Positions 23,112 to 32,460 are shown, counted from the first letter of the stretch. The stretch: 64,000 nucleotides of DNA from UBA932 sp031548545 (GCA_031548545.1 JAVBQY010000016.1:1-64000); one strand, 5' to 3'. A program made the numbers and translations. The notes: a model not told the origin generated them from the sequence alone.

Positions 23112-24605
23112 CTAGTATCCGGGGTTTTGTTGATCTCTAATAGTTGGATTAGCATCCATTTCCGATTTAGGAATAGGAAGCACCACTTTGTAATAAGTCC
23201 AGTCAAAATCCCATGCTTCCGGCACAATAAGAGGAAGATGAGACACTTTTACCGTTGTTCCGATAGCAGCTTCTGTTGTGGTACGGGTAATACGTTTACC
23301 ATTACGAATAGCGTCAAAGAAACGATGCCCTTCCCCTACTAATTCGATACGGCGTTCTTCCAGTACGCGGTCAAGCGTTACGGTAGTTCCCGTTACTGTT
23401 TTTGTAGCATCACCACGTTTAACGATGGGGTCAAGATATTTTATGGCATCATCATTATTATTTGAACGAGCAGCAGCTTCGGCCGCAATAAGGTAAGTTT
23501 CCGACAAACGCAGAACCTTGATATTACCCAGATTCTTGGCTGTTTCACCACTATTTACCGGATATTTCCACATATAACGTGTTCCGCTTTTGCTTCCCTT
23601 ACCGGCATCTGTAATTACGCAATTATAACGAATATCTGCCGTGCGGCTTCCCATAAGGTTTACCAGCCAGTCGTTACTGATGAATATATCGTCATAACCA
23701 TCAGCGGCCGTCAAATAGCCCATTAGTTCATTTGCCGTTTCGCCATATTCTGTTGAAGTAACAGGAATTTCCCATAAACATTCGCTGCCGAATTCCATGG
23801 CCCAACTTTGTGATTTGGTCGAATATTCAGCAGCGGTCCACAGTTTATAGCCGTTAGCCTCTGCACCTGTAATAGCATCTTTTGCCGTTTTCAGCGCATT
23901 CACATCATCCCCTTTGTATAAATATACGCGACTCAACAACGACATGGCGGCCCATTGGTTAAAGCGGCCATTATTTTTCGTTATTTTCATCAAAGGTAAA
24001 GCAGCGGTAAGATCATTGATCACCAAATCATAACACGCTGCTACGGTATTACGTTTCGGTTTATAATCAGGCTTAACCGCTTCTATTACAATAGGAACAG
24101 CCAATGAAGCTCCATTATCCTTCAAATACGGATAACCATACAAGCGGGTAAGGTCAAAATAAGCCAGGGCGCGAATAGTCAAGGCCTGTCCTTTATAATC
24201 CTTACGGATAATTTCATCAGCGGCCGACAAGTTGGTGAGACCATCAATGCCGTTGATTAAAATATTCACATTATTAATCACTTCATAGTAGGATGTCCAG
24301 TAAGTGCCGGGAGCATTATCCGCGGTAAAACGGAAAGTGTAGTAGTTGGCCACACGCTTGGTACCTGATTGCGATTGCATATCTTCACCACAAGCATCAC
24401 CGTAATAGGTCATGCGGGCGCCGTAAAGGTAATAGTTGCGTAACATACTGTACAAGGCATTCAACCTGTAGCCCGCTTCGGACAAGGTCGTAATACCGCT
24501 ACCGTCATTCACTACCTTGGTAGAAGGTTTCAGGTCCAGCCAGTCGTTACATGACGTTGTAGTCATTAACAATCCTGCAATAAGTATGATAATATATTTC
24601 TTCAT
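23112..24605 (-). CDS. SusD/RagB-family nutrient-binding lipoprotein
   Basis: Surface lipoprotein of 497 residues that caps the SusC-like channel and binds its substrate. The signal peptide ends in the lipobox TTTSC (Cys 19), followed by NDWLDLKPST, typical of the family. TPR-like helices appear in the N-terminal half (SRVYLYKGDDVNALKTAKDAI), and the C-terminal SusD domain includes VLEERRIELVGEGHRFFDAIRNGK, a strong hallmark. It sits 19 bp after susC in the same operon. Confidence 0.95.
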   Translation of the reverse strand: MKKYIIILIAGLLMTTTSCNDWLDLKPSTKVVNDGSGITTLSEAGYRLNALYSMLRNYYLYGARMTYYGDACGEDMQSQSGTKRVANYYTFRFTADNAPGTYWTSYYEVINNVNILINGIDGLTNLSAADEIIRKDYKGQALTIRALAYFDLTRLYGYPYLKDNGASLAVPIVIEAVKPDYKPKRNTVAACYDLVINDLTAALPLMKITKNNGRFNQWAAMSLLSRVYLYKGDDVNALKTAKDAITGAEANGYKLWTAAEYSTKSQSWAMEFGSECLWEIPVTSTEYGETANELMGYLTAADGYDDIFISNDWLVNLMGSRTADIRYNCVITDAGKGSKSGTRYMWKYPVNSGETAKNLGNIKVLRLSETYLIAAEAAARSNNNDDAIKYLDPIVKRGDATKTVTGTTVTLDRVLEERRIELVGEGHRFFDAIRNGKRITRTTTEAAIGTTVKVSHLPLIVPEAWDFDWTYYKVVLPIPKSEMDANPTIRDQQNPGY

Positions 24606-24624
24606 AATAATTCCTGATTAAGCA

Positions 24625-27600
24625 TTAAAATTTAATATCCACACCGAAAGTCCAGGTCTTGAGCGGTGGTTGTGTCCATTGTACATAACCATCTTTATCG
24701 GCCGATTCAGGATCATATTCACTCCATTTAGCCCAAGTGAGCAGGTTATTGCCTGAACAATAAAAACGCACTTGCTGCAGCCCAATGGGGGTAATCCATT
24801 CTTTAGGTAATTTCACACCGAAAGTAAGGTTTTTCAAACGAATAAAATCCGATGAATGGACACGGCGTGTGCTGGCTATACTGGACATAGCTACTGCGCG
24901 GTTAGCTACAAACTGTTCAATTTCGGTAACATCACCGGGTTTTTGCCAACGTTCACTGTAATAAGCAGGCATATTAGCTTGTATATCTGAGCCGCCGTGC
25001 TCTGTTTTTTGAGCGCCGTTGTCATAGGTATAGCCGCCAAATTGATAAGATACCAGGAAACTTAAATCAAACCATTTATAGGCTAAAGTATTGGTCAAAC
25101 CGCCGGCTACTGTGGGTTCAGGGGATTTATAAGCAATACGCTTGGCTTTTGTATAATCTTTTGTAATATCATGATTAAGCGTACCATCGGCATTCTCTGT
25201 ATTCAGGTAGAATTGAGGTGTTCCGTCGGCCGGGTCAATACCTGCAAACTCATACAAATAGAAAGTATTGTAAGGCAGGCCCACGCGGCGTATAAGATTA
25301 CCACTGGCAGATTCGGTCACATTACCGTCCCATTGCAAAATTTCATTTTTGTTATGACCAATGTTAAAGCTGGTTGTCCAACGGAAATCTTTTGTGTCAA
25401 AATTTAATGAGGAAACTTCAAATTCTATACCACGGTTACGCATCTCGCCCACATTACGATCATAAGAGGTAGAACCGGTTGTGGCTGAGATAGGGAAAGG
25501 CATCAACAGCGCAGTAGTTTTGCGATTGTAGAATTCTACCGTGAAATTAAGGCGGTTAAATAAGCCCACATCCACCCCTACATTGAGGTTGTAGTTGTTT
25601 TCCCAGCTCAACGCCGCATTGGGAATCTGATCGACAGCCATCCCTGGTCCCGATTGGTAGGCATAAGCTGAACTAAGACTGCTCAAACCGTAATAACCAT
25701 AATAATCACCGGGAAGATTACCGTTAGTACCATAAGATGCACGTAAGCGCAATTCTGACAATACGTTTTTGCTGTCTTGCATAAAGGCCTCTTCCAAAAT
25801 ACGCCATGCGCCGGAAACAGACCAGAAAGTGCCCCAACGGGCATTGTCTTCACGTGAAAAACGGGAGCTGCCGTCATAACGCAAACTCGCGCCTAAATAA
25901 TATTTTGAAGCATAGTTATAATTGGCACGTGAGATGAAAGATACCATTCTCCATTCGCTGGGTGAACCGCTCACGCTTGTTGGCTCAGCGCCATTAGCGA
26001 TGGCATCCAAATCGGGAATAGCAAAATTTTTCGTATTACCGCTCAGATAATCATTCATAAAATCTTCCATATCATAGGCCACCAAAGCATCAAAATGATG
26101 ATTTTCAAGGAAATTAAAATTATACCCCAAAGAGGTTGACCATACCCATTTCTGATATTCGCTCATACGTTTGGTTCGTGAGCCATTGGAACTTTCTCCA
26201 TCGGATGTACGTGGGTCGCTATAGGTATCACCATTACTCAGGTTATAATCATAGCTAAAAGAAGTACGGAGTTTTAAGTTATCGATAAACTCATATTGCG
26301 CATACGCTGTATTAAAGGCTCTGGTCAAAGCTTCTGTCTTGTAATCATAATCCATTGATAACTTAGGATTACGCTTACCATTGCGAATAAACGAACGGTT
26401 ATACGTACCATCTTCTAAATATACAGGGTCTGAAGGCACTACTGCATTACGTGATGAGTAGAATGGCGAAGTATACCCCGTACCTTCACTAAACACATCC
26501 TGATTAATTTTTGAGAATAAGGCCTTCACTCCTATAGAGAATTTCTTGTTCACATCCCAGTCCACATTCACACGGCCGGTGATACGTTTCAGGCCTGAAT
26601 TCATCGTCGTACCGTTTTGATCTGTATAATTCAAGGAGGAGAAATAACGCATATTGTCATTTCCACCGGCTACCGATGCTTCATAGTTTTGATAGAAACC
26701 GGTTCTGAACAACACATCGTCCCAATCAACAAAACCGCACCAGGGAACAGGGGCATATTTATCAATATTTGCAGCGGCATAGGCCTGTGATTCTTCTTCT
26801 GTTTTTCCTTTAAGGATATATTCGTTGTATAAACCCTCCATTATTAAATCACGGCGATCTTGTCCGTTCATAACAGTACGGTAAGGCATAGCAAAATTAG
26901 AGAAACCCATATCAGCCCTTACATTAAACTGAGCCTTGCCTTTCTTACCTGATTTGGTAGTAATAATAATTACCCCGTTGGCAGCGCGCGAACCATAAAG
27001 GGAAGCGGCAGCGGCGTCTTTAATAACAGCGATGTTTTCAATATCAGAAGTATTCAAGCTGCTCATAACATCCAAACCGGTAGTACTTGAGCCGGATACG
27101 GAACTCACGTCGCCCGATATTACAGGAACACCGTCAATTACATATAAAGGCGACTTAGAAGCATTAAATGAACCAATACCACGAATTCTGATCTCACTAG
27201 GCGAACCGGGTTGGCTGGAGCCGGAACTTAAGGTTACCCCCGATGCATTTCCCAACAACAAATCATTCACTGAAAGAACGGGAATGTCTTCTAATTTCTC
27301 CGTCTTGATCACTGCCGCCGAACCGGCATAAGCTGATTTTTTAAAACTACCGTAACCGGTTACCACCACTTCGTCCAATTGAACGGCGTTACCTTTCATA
27401 ATTACAGCGATGTCGGCGCGGCCATTAAGGACGTATTCCGTATTGTCATAGCCTAAAAAAGAAACGACTAAAGTAGCATTTACAGGAACATCTGTCATCG
27501 TGAAATTACCGTCAAGGTCGGCGGTCACCATCTTCTTGTCATTCCCTTTTACTTTTATCACAGCTCCCGTTAAGGGCTCTCCTTCCGCATCGGTAATAAC

Positions 27601-28032
27601 CCCTTTCACGGCGGGTAAATTTTGATTACCGGCGGCAGTTGTTTGAGATTTATCGGCGGGCGCCGTTCCTTGTGCCGGCTGTGCTGTCGATGGCCCTGCG
27701 GCAGTCGGAACTACAGTATCGGCGGTTTTAACCTTCTGCAAAACGATATGTTGGTCGGTTTGCGAATAAGTAATTTTCTTATTGAACAACTTGTCGATAA
27801 CGGTTTTCAGATCGGCATTGCTTACCGAAATACTTTGATTTTCTTGTAAATTGATTAGATTATCTTCATAAAAGAAAGATTTTCCAATTTGTTTTTCAAC
27901 GCTTCCCAAAATCGTACTTAGTGGTGCATTTTTTAAGTCAAGCGTAATAGTCTGATTCTGAGCACTTGCAACAACGACAAACAAACTCAGTAGGCACGAC
28001 AATGCAATTTGCTTAAAATGAATTAAATTCAT
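24625..28032 (-). CDS. SusC-like TonB-dependent transporter with STN domain
   Basis: Outer-membrane importer of 1135 residues. After a signal peptide (ends VVASAQ) comes an STN domain (~25-100: TLDLKNAPLSTILGSVEKQIGKSFFYED), a Pro/Ala/Thr-rich linker, a carboxypeptidase-D regulatory-like domain (~143-225), the SusC signature LDEVVVTGYG, the plug (RIRGIGSFNASKSPLYVIDGVP) and the barrel ending FGVDIKF. The STN domain means it can signal through the FecR anti-sigma to the ECF sigma encoded just upstream, so uptake and expression are linked. Its leader is covered by a predicted antisense RNA at about 28043-28119. Confidence 0.95.
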   Translation of the reverse strand: MNLIHFKQIALSCLLSLFVVVASAQNQTITLDLKNAPLSTILGSVEKQIGKSFFYEDNLINLQENQSISVSNADLKTVIDKLFNKKITYSQTDQHIVLQKVKTADTVVPTAAGPSTAQPAQGTAPADKSQTTAAGNQNLPAVKGVITDAEGEPLTGAVIKVKGNDKKMVTADLDGNFTMTDVPVNATLVVSFLGYDNTEYVLNGRADIAVIMKGNAVQLDEVVVTGYGSFKKSAYAGSAAVIKTEKLEDIPVLSVNDLLLGNASGVTLSSGSSQPGSPSEIRIRGIGSFNASKSPLYVIDGVPVISGDVSSVSGSSTTGLDVMSSLNTSDIENIAVIKDAAAASLYGSRAANGVIIITTKSGKKGKAQFNVRADMGFSNFAMPYRTVMNGQDRRDLIMEGLYNEYILKGKTEEESQAYAAANIDKYAPVPWCGFVDWDDVLFRTGFYQNYEASVAGGNDNMRYFSSLNYTDQNGTTMNSGLKRITGRVNVDWDVNKKFSIGVKALFSKINQDVFSEGTGYTSPFYSSRNAVVPSDPVYLEDGTYNRSFIRNGKRNPKLSMDYDYKTEALTRAFNTAYAQYEFIDNLKLRTSFSYDYNLSNGDTYSDPRTSDGESSNGSRTKRMSEYQKWVWSTSLGYNFNFLENHHFDALVAYDMEDFMNDYLSGNTKNFAIPDLDAIANGAEPTSVSGSPSEWRMVSFISRANYNYASKYYLGASLRYDGSSRFSREDNARWGTFWSVSGAWRILEEAFMQDSKNVLSELRLRASYGTNGNLPGDYYGYYGLSSLSSAYAYQSGPGMAVDQIPNAALSWENNYNLNVGVDVGLFNRLNFTVEFYNRKTTALLMPFPISATTGSTSYDRNVGEMRNRGIEFEVSSLNFDTKDFRWTTSFNIGHNKNEILQWDGNVTESASGNLIRRVGLPYNTFYLYEFAGIDPADGTPQFYLNTENADGTLNHDITKDYTKAKRIAYKSPEPTVAGGLTNTLAYKWFDLSFLVSYQFGGYTYDNGAQKTEHGGSDIQANMPAYYSERWQKPGDVTEIEQFVANRAVAMSSIASTRRVHSSDFIRLKNLTFGVKLPKEWITPIGLQQVRFYCSGNNLLTWAKWSEYDPESADKDGYVQWTQPPLKTWTFGVDIKF

Positions 28033-28039
28033 AGATTTG
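28008..28039 (+). promoter_or_regulatory. Rightward promoter antisense to the susC leader
   Basis: TTTG at 28008-28011, 20-bp spacer, TAGATTTG at 28032-28039: a full consensus promoter on the strand opposite susC. There is no open reading frame downstream, only a terminator at 28090-28119. Confidence 0.7.
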
Positions 28040-28042
28040 TAA

Positions 28043-28119
28043 AAAATTTAGAGGTTTGATTACTGGCAGGTAATTTCTTCTAGAGTCGTCCCGGGACTTA
28101 ATATGGTCCCGGGTTTTTT
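28043..28119 (+). ncRNA. Predicted antisense sRNA to susC leader (DonS-like)
   Basis: A consensus promoter and an intrinsic terminator on the plus strand delimit a transcript of about 75 nt complementary to the untranslated region between fecR and susC. In Bacteroides, cis-antisense RNAs of the DonS type lie at exactly this place and repress the SusC operon. Ends are estimates: the start is taken as 4 nt after the -7 box, the end as the T-run. Confidence 0.65.
28090..28119 (+). terminator. Intrinsic terminator of the antisense RNA
   Basis: Perfect 8-bp stem CCCGGGAC / GTCCCGGG with 8-nt loop, followed by TTTTTT on the plus strand only. No plus-strand gene ends here, which is why a small RNA is proposed. 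Confidence 0.8.
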
Positions 28120-28170
28120 AATTGATTAGATTATTTTCATAGGCACATAAAGGTTTTAGCCGGTTAGAGG

Positions 28171-29166
28171 TTAGTAAATAACTATCGTATTAGTTCTTTT
28201 ATCATAAACAGACGTGAAATGAACAGATAGTTTTATAACTTCCAATATCTGTCCTATATTTTCACCATTTTCAAATTTTCCGCTGAACTTTTTTTGCCTC
28301 AAAGTACTATTAGCCACTTCAATATTCACATTATAAGCACGCTCCAAAATATTAGCAATTTCAGGAAAGGCCAGCGAATGAAAGTATAGTTTACCATTCA
28401 TCCAACCAATGGTGTTATGCGTATTCACTTCCTGAATAATGCTTTTTTGTGATTTTTTGTTAATACTGATCCGTTTGCCCGGCACCAATAGTTCTTCGGT
28501 AGCCCCCACGTCAACCTTCAGGGAACCTTCTATCAGGGTGGTTTCAATGTACTGCTCATCATCGTAGGAACGCACATTGAAAGTAGTTCCTAATACCACC
28601 ATTTTAGCCTGATGGGCTTGTACAATAAAGGGGCGGGTGCTGTCTTTCGAGACTTCAAAATAAGCCTCCCCTTCTATTGTTACCGTACGGTTATCATCCG
28701 CAAACCGGCGGAGATAGGTTATTTTACTATCTGCATTCAGCGTCACTTTTGAGCTGTCCGGCAGAATAATGGCGGTACGCAATCCTTTGGGATTATATAT
28801 TTCCACCACTTCATCATGGACGGGGAAAGGTTTCACCACTTGTTCAGCGGAAGGGCGCATAAAAAAAGCGAGGCCCACAGCTAACACCACCACGGCGGCT
28901 ATTTCGACGGCATAACGGATATATTTAAAGCCGGTCCGGCGCACACGCAAAGGCGTTGACTCCTTAATCCGTTGCTTCACTCTACCCAACAACTCTTCAT
29001 AATCAAAGGTTTTGTCTGTTTCAAAACTATCCCACTCTTCTTCCAGCGTAGTCAAAAATTCGCTCTTCCCTTTATCGGACAAAAGCCACGACAACAATAC
29101 ATCCAATTCTTCGTGTGATATGGATTCGTTGGCGCGCACTTTATTAATAATTTGAATAAAATTCAT
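28171..29166 (-). CDS. FecR-family anti-sigma factor
   Basis: Inner-membrane regulator of 331 residues that holds the ECF sigma inactive until SusC reports substrate. The cytoplasmic N-terminal part (1-85) would bind the sigma factor; a membrane segment lies at about 86-105 (AVEIAAVVVLAVGLAFFM); the periplasmic FecR domain includes TAIILPDSSKVTLNADSKITYLRRF and RPFIVQAHQAKMVVLGTTFNV, followed by the STN-like C-terminal part. It lies 62 bp after the sigma gene and 138 bp before susC. Confidence 0.94.
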   Translation of the reverse strand: MNFIQIINKVRANESISHEELDVLLSWLLSDKGKSEFLTTLEEEWDSFETDKTFDYEELLGRVKQRIKESTPLRVRRTGFKYIRYAVEIAAVVVLAVGLAFFMRPSAEQVVKPFPVHDEVVEIYNPKGLRTAIILPDSSKVTLNADSKITYLRRFADDNRTVTIEGEAYFEVSKDSTRPFIVQAHQAKMVVLGTTFNVRSYDDEQYIETTLIEGSLKVDVGATEELLVPGKRISINKKSQKSIIQEVNTHNTIGWMNGKLYFHSLAFPEIANILERAYNVNIEVANSTLRQKKFSGKFENGENIGQILEVIKLSVHFTSVYDKRTNTIVIY

Positions 29167-29228
29167 TCTTCTTGGGTATTATTTCAGTAATTATACACCC
29201 ATGTCTGAATTTATACGTAGTGTAAATC

Positions 29229-29804
29229 TTAAAAAAGATACAATAAACAAATAGTCAGCGCAATAAAATCACCCGATCCCTCCTTCAAAAACAAACGAAG
29301 ATATTTGAATGCCTTGTTAATATGAGTCTCTACAGTACGTTTGGATAGCTGCAATTGTTGGGCTATTTCATCATTATCGTAACCCTGGTTTCGCAGTAAT
29401 AGTATTTCTTTTTGTTGGGCCGGCAGCCGACCTATACCATCGAGCAAATACTCTTTCAATTGTTTTGCAACAATATCATGTTCTATAGAATAGGAATCTC
29501 CTGAATGCTGCAGGATAAATTCCCTGTATTTCCGCTCTACCAATTCGTAACGAAAACGATTATAAATAAGATGTTTGGCTATAGTAAAAAGATAAGTGGA
29601 AAAGTGCTGGTCAACATTGATTCTGTCACGCGTATCCCATATCTTCACAAAAGTATCCTGTACAATTTCTTCAGCAGCCGGCCGGTTATTAAAGAAACGA
29701 AAGACAAAAAAATACAGCCTCGGTGCGTATTTTTTAAATAATACATCGAACGCCTGTTGATCACCTTGTTTAAGCGATCTTAATAAGACCTGTTCTTCTG
29801 CCAT
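29229..29804 (-). CDS. ECF RNA polymerase sigma factor (SusCD-linked)
   Basis: Extracytoplasmic-function sigma factor of 191 residues that would turn on the SusC/SusD operon. Region 2 is FDVLFKKYAPRLYFFVFRFFNNRPAAEEIVQDTFVKIWDTR and region 4 is LPAQQKEILLLRNQGYDNDEIAQQLQLSKRTVETHINKA. A hydrophobic C-terminal tail (ALTICLLYLF) is typical of this Bacteroidota subgroup. First gene of the sigma-FecR-SusC-SusD set. Confidence 0.94.
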   Translation of the reverse strand: MAEEQVLLRSLKQGDQQAFDVLFKKYAPRLYFFVFRFFNNRPAAEEIVQDTFVKIWDTRDRINVDQHFSTYLFTIAKHLIYNRFRYELVERKYREFILQHSGDSYSIEHDIVAKQLKEYLLDGIGRLPAQQKEILLLRNQGYDNDEIAQQLQLSKRTVETHINKAFKYLRLFLKEGSGDFIALTICLLYLF

Positions 29805-29858
29805 AGGAATGCATGCCTATTTTCTCCAAAACTTTGTCGTATTTACCATATATGAAAA

Positions 29859-29885
29859 CATCGCTGTTTTTCAATATTTCACACA
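29859..29885. repeat. Direct repeat copy 1 (downstream of hepT)
   Basis: 27 bp that match 30401-30427 (start codon and leader of mntA) at 23 positions, all differences being transitions. See the matching copy and the finding on a lost second toxin-antitoxin module. Confidence 0.6.
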
Positions 29886-29898
29886 TTGACTCCGGGAC

Positions 29899-30117
29899 CT
29901 AAATAGCCTTCAATTCTATATTCAGATGAGATGCTTTAAATTCTTCCGGCAAACGATTGGCCGCCTCTCCTATCACCTCAAAATTACGAATAACGGCATC
30001 GACCGTTTTATCATCAGCAATAAACTGATCATAGGTCATATTAGCAGTATATTGAAAGATTTTTTCAGCACTTTCAATAATATCAGTAATTAATAATTGA
30101 GGCTGCCGTTCAGACAT
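29899..30117 (-). CDS. hepT: Truncated HepT-like toxin (DUF86)
   Basis: HepT is the RNase-type toxin of the MNT/HEPN toxin-antitoxin family. Here only 72 residues remain (MSERQPQLLITDIIESAEKI... KTVDAVIRNFEVIGEAANRLPEEF). Family members run to about 110 or more and carry the catalytic R-X4-6-H motif, with the tyrosine that MntA AMPylates, in the part that is missing after LNIELKAI-stop. No continuation is readable downstream in any frame. I chose ATG 30117 over the upstream ATG (30135) because it matches the family start; it overlaps mntA by 8 bp. Probably inactive. Confidence 0.75.
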   Translation of the reverse strand: MSERQPQLLITDIIESAEKIFQYTANMTYDQFIADDKTVDAVIRNFEVIGEAANRLPEEFKASHLNIELKAI

Positions 30118-30403
30118 ACAGAATCTCCTTCTCAATCACCGAATAATAATCGGGCTTTATTCCTTTCTTTGAAACAAGATCTACCTTCCGATGGAATTTA
30201 TCTTCTAAATAGTCTGCCAAGGCTATAAACTCTATGCCTACAGGCTTTGTAAAGTCCACAATAATATCAATATCACTTTTAGAAGGCGAAAAATCATCAC
30301 GAACTATTGAACCAAATAATCCAATAGAATTAACGTAAAACCGCCGGGTTAACTCCGGTTTTAATTCCGCTAAACTTTGTTGTATTTGCTCAAGATAAGA
30401 CAT
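30110..30403 (-). CDS. mntA: MntA-like minimal nucleotidyltransferase antitoxin
   Basis: Ninety-seven-residue nucleotidyltransferase that silences HepT by transferring AMP groups to it. The active-site pattern GS-x10-D-x-D is present: GLFGSIVRDDFSPSKSDIDIIVDF (G31, S32, D44, D46), with the third acidic residue expected in RKVDLVS. It overlaps hepT, an arrangement typical for these pairs. The enzyme looks intact although its target is truncated. Confidence 0.85.
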   Translation of the reverse strand: MSYLEQIQQSLAELKPELTRRFYVNSIGLFGSIVRDDFSPSKSDIDIIVDFTKPVGIEFIALADYLEDKFHRKVDLVSKKGIKPDYYSVIEKEILYV

Positions 30404-30427
30404 TGTTGTTTTTCAATACTTTACACA
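30401..30427. repeat. Direct repeat copy 2 (mntA start region)
   Basis: Spans the mntA start codon and its leader; 23 of 27 bases match 29859-29885 in the same orientation. Confidence 0.6.
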
Positions 30428-30454
30428 AATATACCATTTTTTTTACAAAAAACA

Positions 30455-30482
30455 AAAAGCCCCGAGAATCTCGGGGCTCTAG
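30455..30482 (-). terminator. Terminator after tRNA-Cys
   Basis: Minus strand: stem GAGCCCCGAGA / TCGGGGC with 3-nt loop, followed by TTTTTGTTTTTT. Confidence 0.8.
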
Positions 30483-30494
30483 TGGGAATCTTTG

Positions 30495-30565
30495 AGGTAC
30501 CATGCAGATTCGAACTGCAGTACACGGTTTTGCAGACCGCTGCCTAACCACTCGGCCATGGTACC
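30495..30565 (-). tRNA. tRNA-Cys (anticodon GCA)
   Basis: The minus strand folds as a 71-nt cloverleaf: acceptor arms GGTACCA / TGGTACC, D-arm GCCGAGTGGTTAGGC, anticodon loop CTGCAAA giving GCA, T-arm with GTTCGAATC and discriminator T, as usual for tRNA-Cys. CCA is not encoded. Confidence 0.95.
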
Positions 30566-30638
30566 AGAGTGAAACGGGGTGCAAATATAGGTGTTTTTTT
30601 GGATATTACCAAAAAATATAATTACTCCCCTCGATCAG

Positions 30639-32441
30639 TTATGATTTAGCGTGCCGTTTACGCTGCGTTTCATCCAGAATGATCTTGCGCAGGCGCATAA
30701 AGTGCGGCGTTACTTCCACATATTCATCTTCCTGGATATATTCCAGGGCTTCTTCGAGACTGAAGAGGATGGGCGGCGCAATGGCCATTTTCTCATCGGA
30801 GCCCGAAGCGCGCATATTGGTCAGTTTCTTGGTCTTGCACACATTAATTCCCAAATCATCGGCACGGGTATGCTCACCGATCACCTGCCCGGCATAAATT
30901 TCATCACCGGGGGCTACAAAGAACTTACCGCGGTCCTGCAGTTTGTCCAGGGCATAGGCAATGGCCTGTCCTGTTTCTATAGATACCAGAGAGCCGTTGA
31001 TGCGTTGTTCTATTTCGCCCTTGTAGGGTTCAAAAGCTTTGAAACGATGGGCTACAATAGATTCGCCCTGGGTAGCCGTAAGCAGGTTGCTGCGCAGTCC
31101 GATCAGGCCACGGGCAGGGATGTCAAAATCAAGGTGCGTACGCTCATCGCGGGTCTGCATGTGCAGGAGCATCCCTTTCCGGCGGGTGGTCATTTCAATG
31201 GCGCGACCGGCAAATTCTTCGGGCACGTCAATGGTAAGGTGTTCCACCGGCTCGCAACGCACACCGTCAATATTTTTGTCGATCACTTTGGGCTGGCCTA
31301 CCTGTAATTCATAGCCTTCGCGACGCATGGTTTCAATAAGCACACTCAAGTGCAGTACGCCGCGGCCATAAACAAAAAAGGAGTCGGCCGTAGGGCCTTC
31401 TTTCAGGCGCATGGCCAGATTTTTTTCCAACTCCCGCTCCAGGCGGTCTTTCAGGTGGCGGGAGGTCACAAATTTACCGTCCCTGCCATAGAAAGGCGAG
31501 TCATTAATCGTGAACAGCATACTCATGGTAGGCTCATCCACGGCAATAGGCGGCAGGGCCTCCGGATTTTCAAAGTCGGCAATGGTATCGCCGATTTCAA
31601 AGCCTTCAATCCCAACCAGGGCACAGATATCGCCGCATTGCACGGAGTCCACCTTACTCTTGCCCATACCTTCGAAAGTCATTAATTCTTTGATCTTCGA
31701 TTTCTCAATGCTGCCGTCACGTTTGCAGAGCGACACGCGCATCCCCGATTGCAGCGCTCCACGGGTAATACGGCCTATGGCCAGACGGCCGACATAGGGG
31801 GAGTATTCCAGGGAGGTGACCAGCATCTGGGGACTGCCTTCCACCATAGGCGGTTCCGGCACTTCTTCCAGAATCAGGTCCAGCAAGGGCGTAATGTCCG
31901 TGGTAGGCGTACGCCAGTCAAGTGACATCCAGCCTTGTTTTGCACTGCCGTATACGGTTTTGAAATCCAGTTGTTCTTCTGTGGCGCCAAGGGCGAACAT
32001 CAGGTCAAAAACCTGCTCGTTCACTTCTTCCGGACGACAGTTGTTCTTATCGACTTTGTTGATCACAACCACCGGCTTTTTATTCAGGGACAGCGCTTTT
32101 TGCAATACAAAGCGGGTCTGCGGCATGGTACCTTCAAAAGCATCAACCAACAATAATACGCCATCGGCCATATTCAACACCCGTTCTACCTCTCCTCCGA
32201 AATCGGCGTGGCCCGGCGTATCAATAATATTGATTTTATAATCTTTGTACATTACCGACACATTCTTGGCCAGGATGGTGATACCGCGTTCGCGTTCCAG
32301 GTCATTATTATCGAGGAGCAAATCTCCGGCGGGCTTTTCCGAATCGCGAAAAATCTTTCCCTGCAAGATCATACGGTCTACCAGTGTGGTCTTGCCATGG
32401 TCAACGTGGGCGATAATGGCGATGTTTCTAATTTTTTGCAT
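30639..32441 (-). CDS. typA: Ribosome-associated GTPase TypA/BipA
   Basis: Translational GTPase of 600 residues that binds the ribosome and aids assembly and stress adaptation. The G domain has AHVDHGKTT (12-20), the switch ERERGIT, DTPGHADFGGEVERV and NKVD; the EF-Tu-like domain 2 follows (SLEYSPYVGRLAIGRI), then two EF-G-like domains and the BipA-specific C-terminal domain (GIN VCKTKKLTNMRASGSDE). Length is as expected. A -7 box lies at 32461-32468. Confidence 0.96.
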   Translation of the reverse strand: MQKIRNIAIIAHVDHGKTTLVDRMILQGKIFRDSEKPAGDLLLDNNDLERERGITILAKNVSVMYKDYKINIIDTPGHADFGGEVERVLNMADGVLLLVDAFEGTMPQTRFVLQKALSLNKKPVVVINKVDKNNCRPEEVNEQVFDLMFALGATEEQLDFKTVYGSAKQGWMSLDWRTPTTDITPLLDLILEEVPEPPMVEGSPQMLVTSLEYSPYVGRLAIGRITRGALQSGMRVSLCKRDGSIEKSKIKELMTFEGMGKSKVDSVQCGDICALVGIEGFEIGDTIADFENPEALPPIAVDEPTMSMLFTINDSPFYGRDGKFVTSRHLKDRLERELEKNLAMRLKEGPTADSFFVYGRGVLHLSVLIETMRREGYELQVGQPKVIDKNIDGVRCEPVEHLTIDVPEEFAGRAIEMTTRRKGMLLHMQTRDERTHLDFDIPARGLIGLRSNLLTATQGESIVAHRFKAFEPYKGEIEQRINGSLVSIETGQAIAYALDKLQDRGKFFVAPGDEIYAGQVIGEHTRADDLGINVCKTKKLTNMRASGSDEKMAIAPPILFSLEEALEYIQEDEYVEVTPHFMRLRKIILDETQRKRHAKS

Positions 32442-32460
32442 GAATTTATTTTTGAGGGCG

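Noticed and set aside
29805..29898. Continuation of hepT or a small gene before the ECF sigma gene
   Set aside because: Open stretches here show no HepT motif in any frame.
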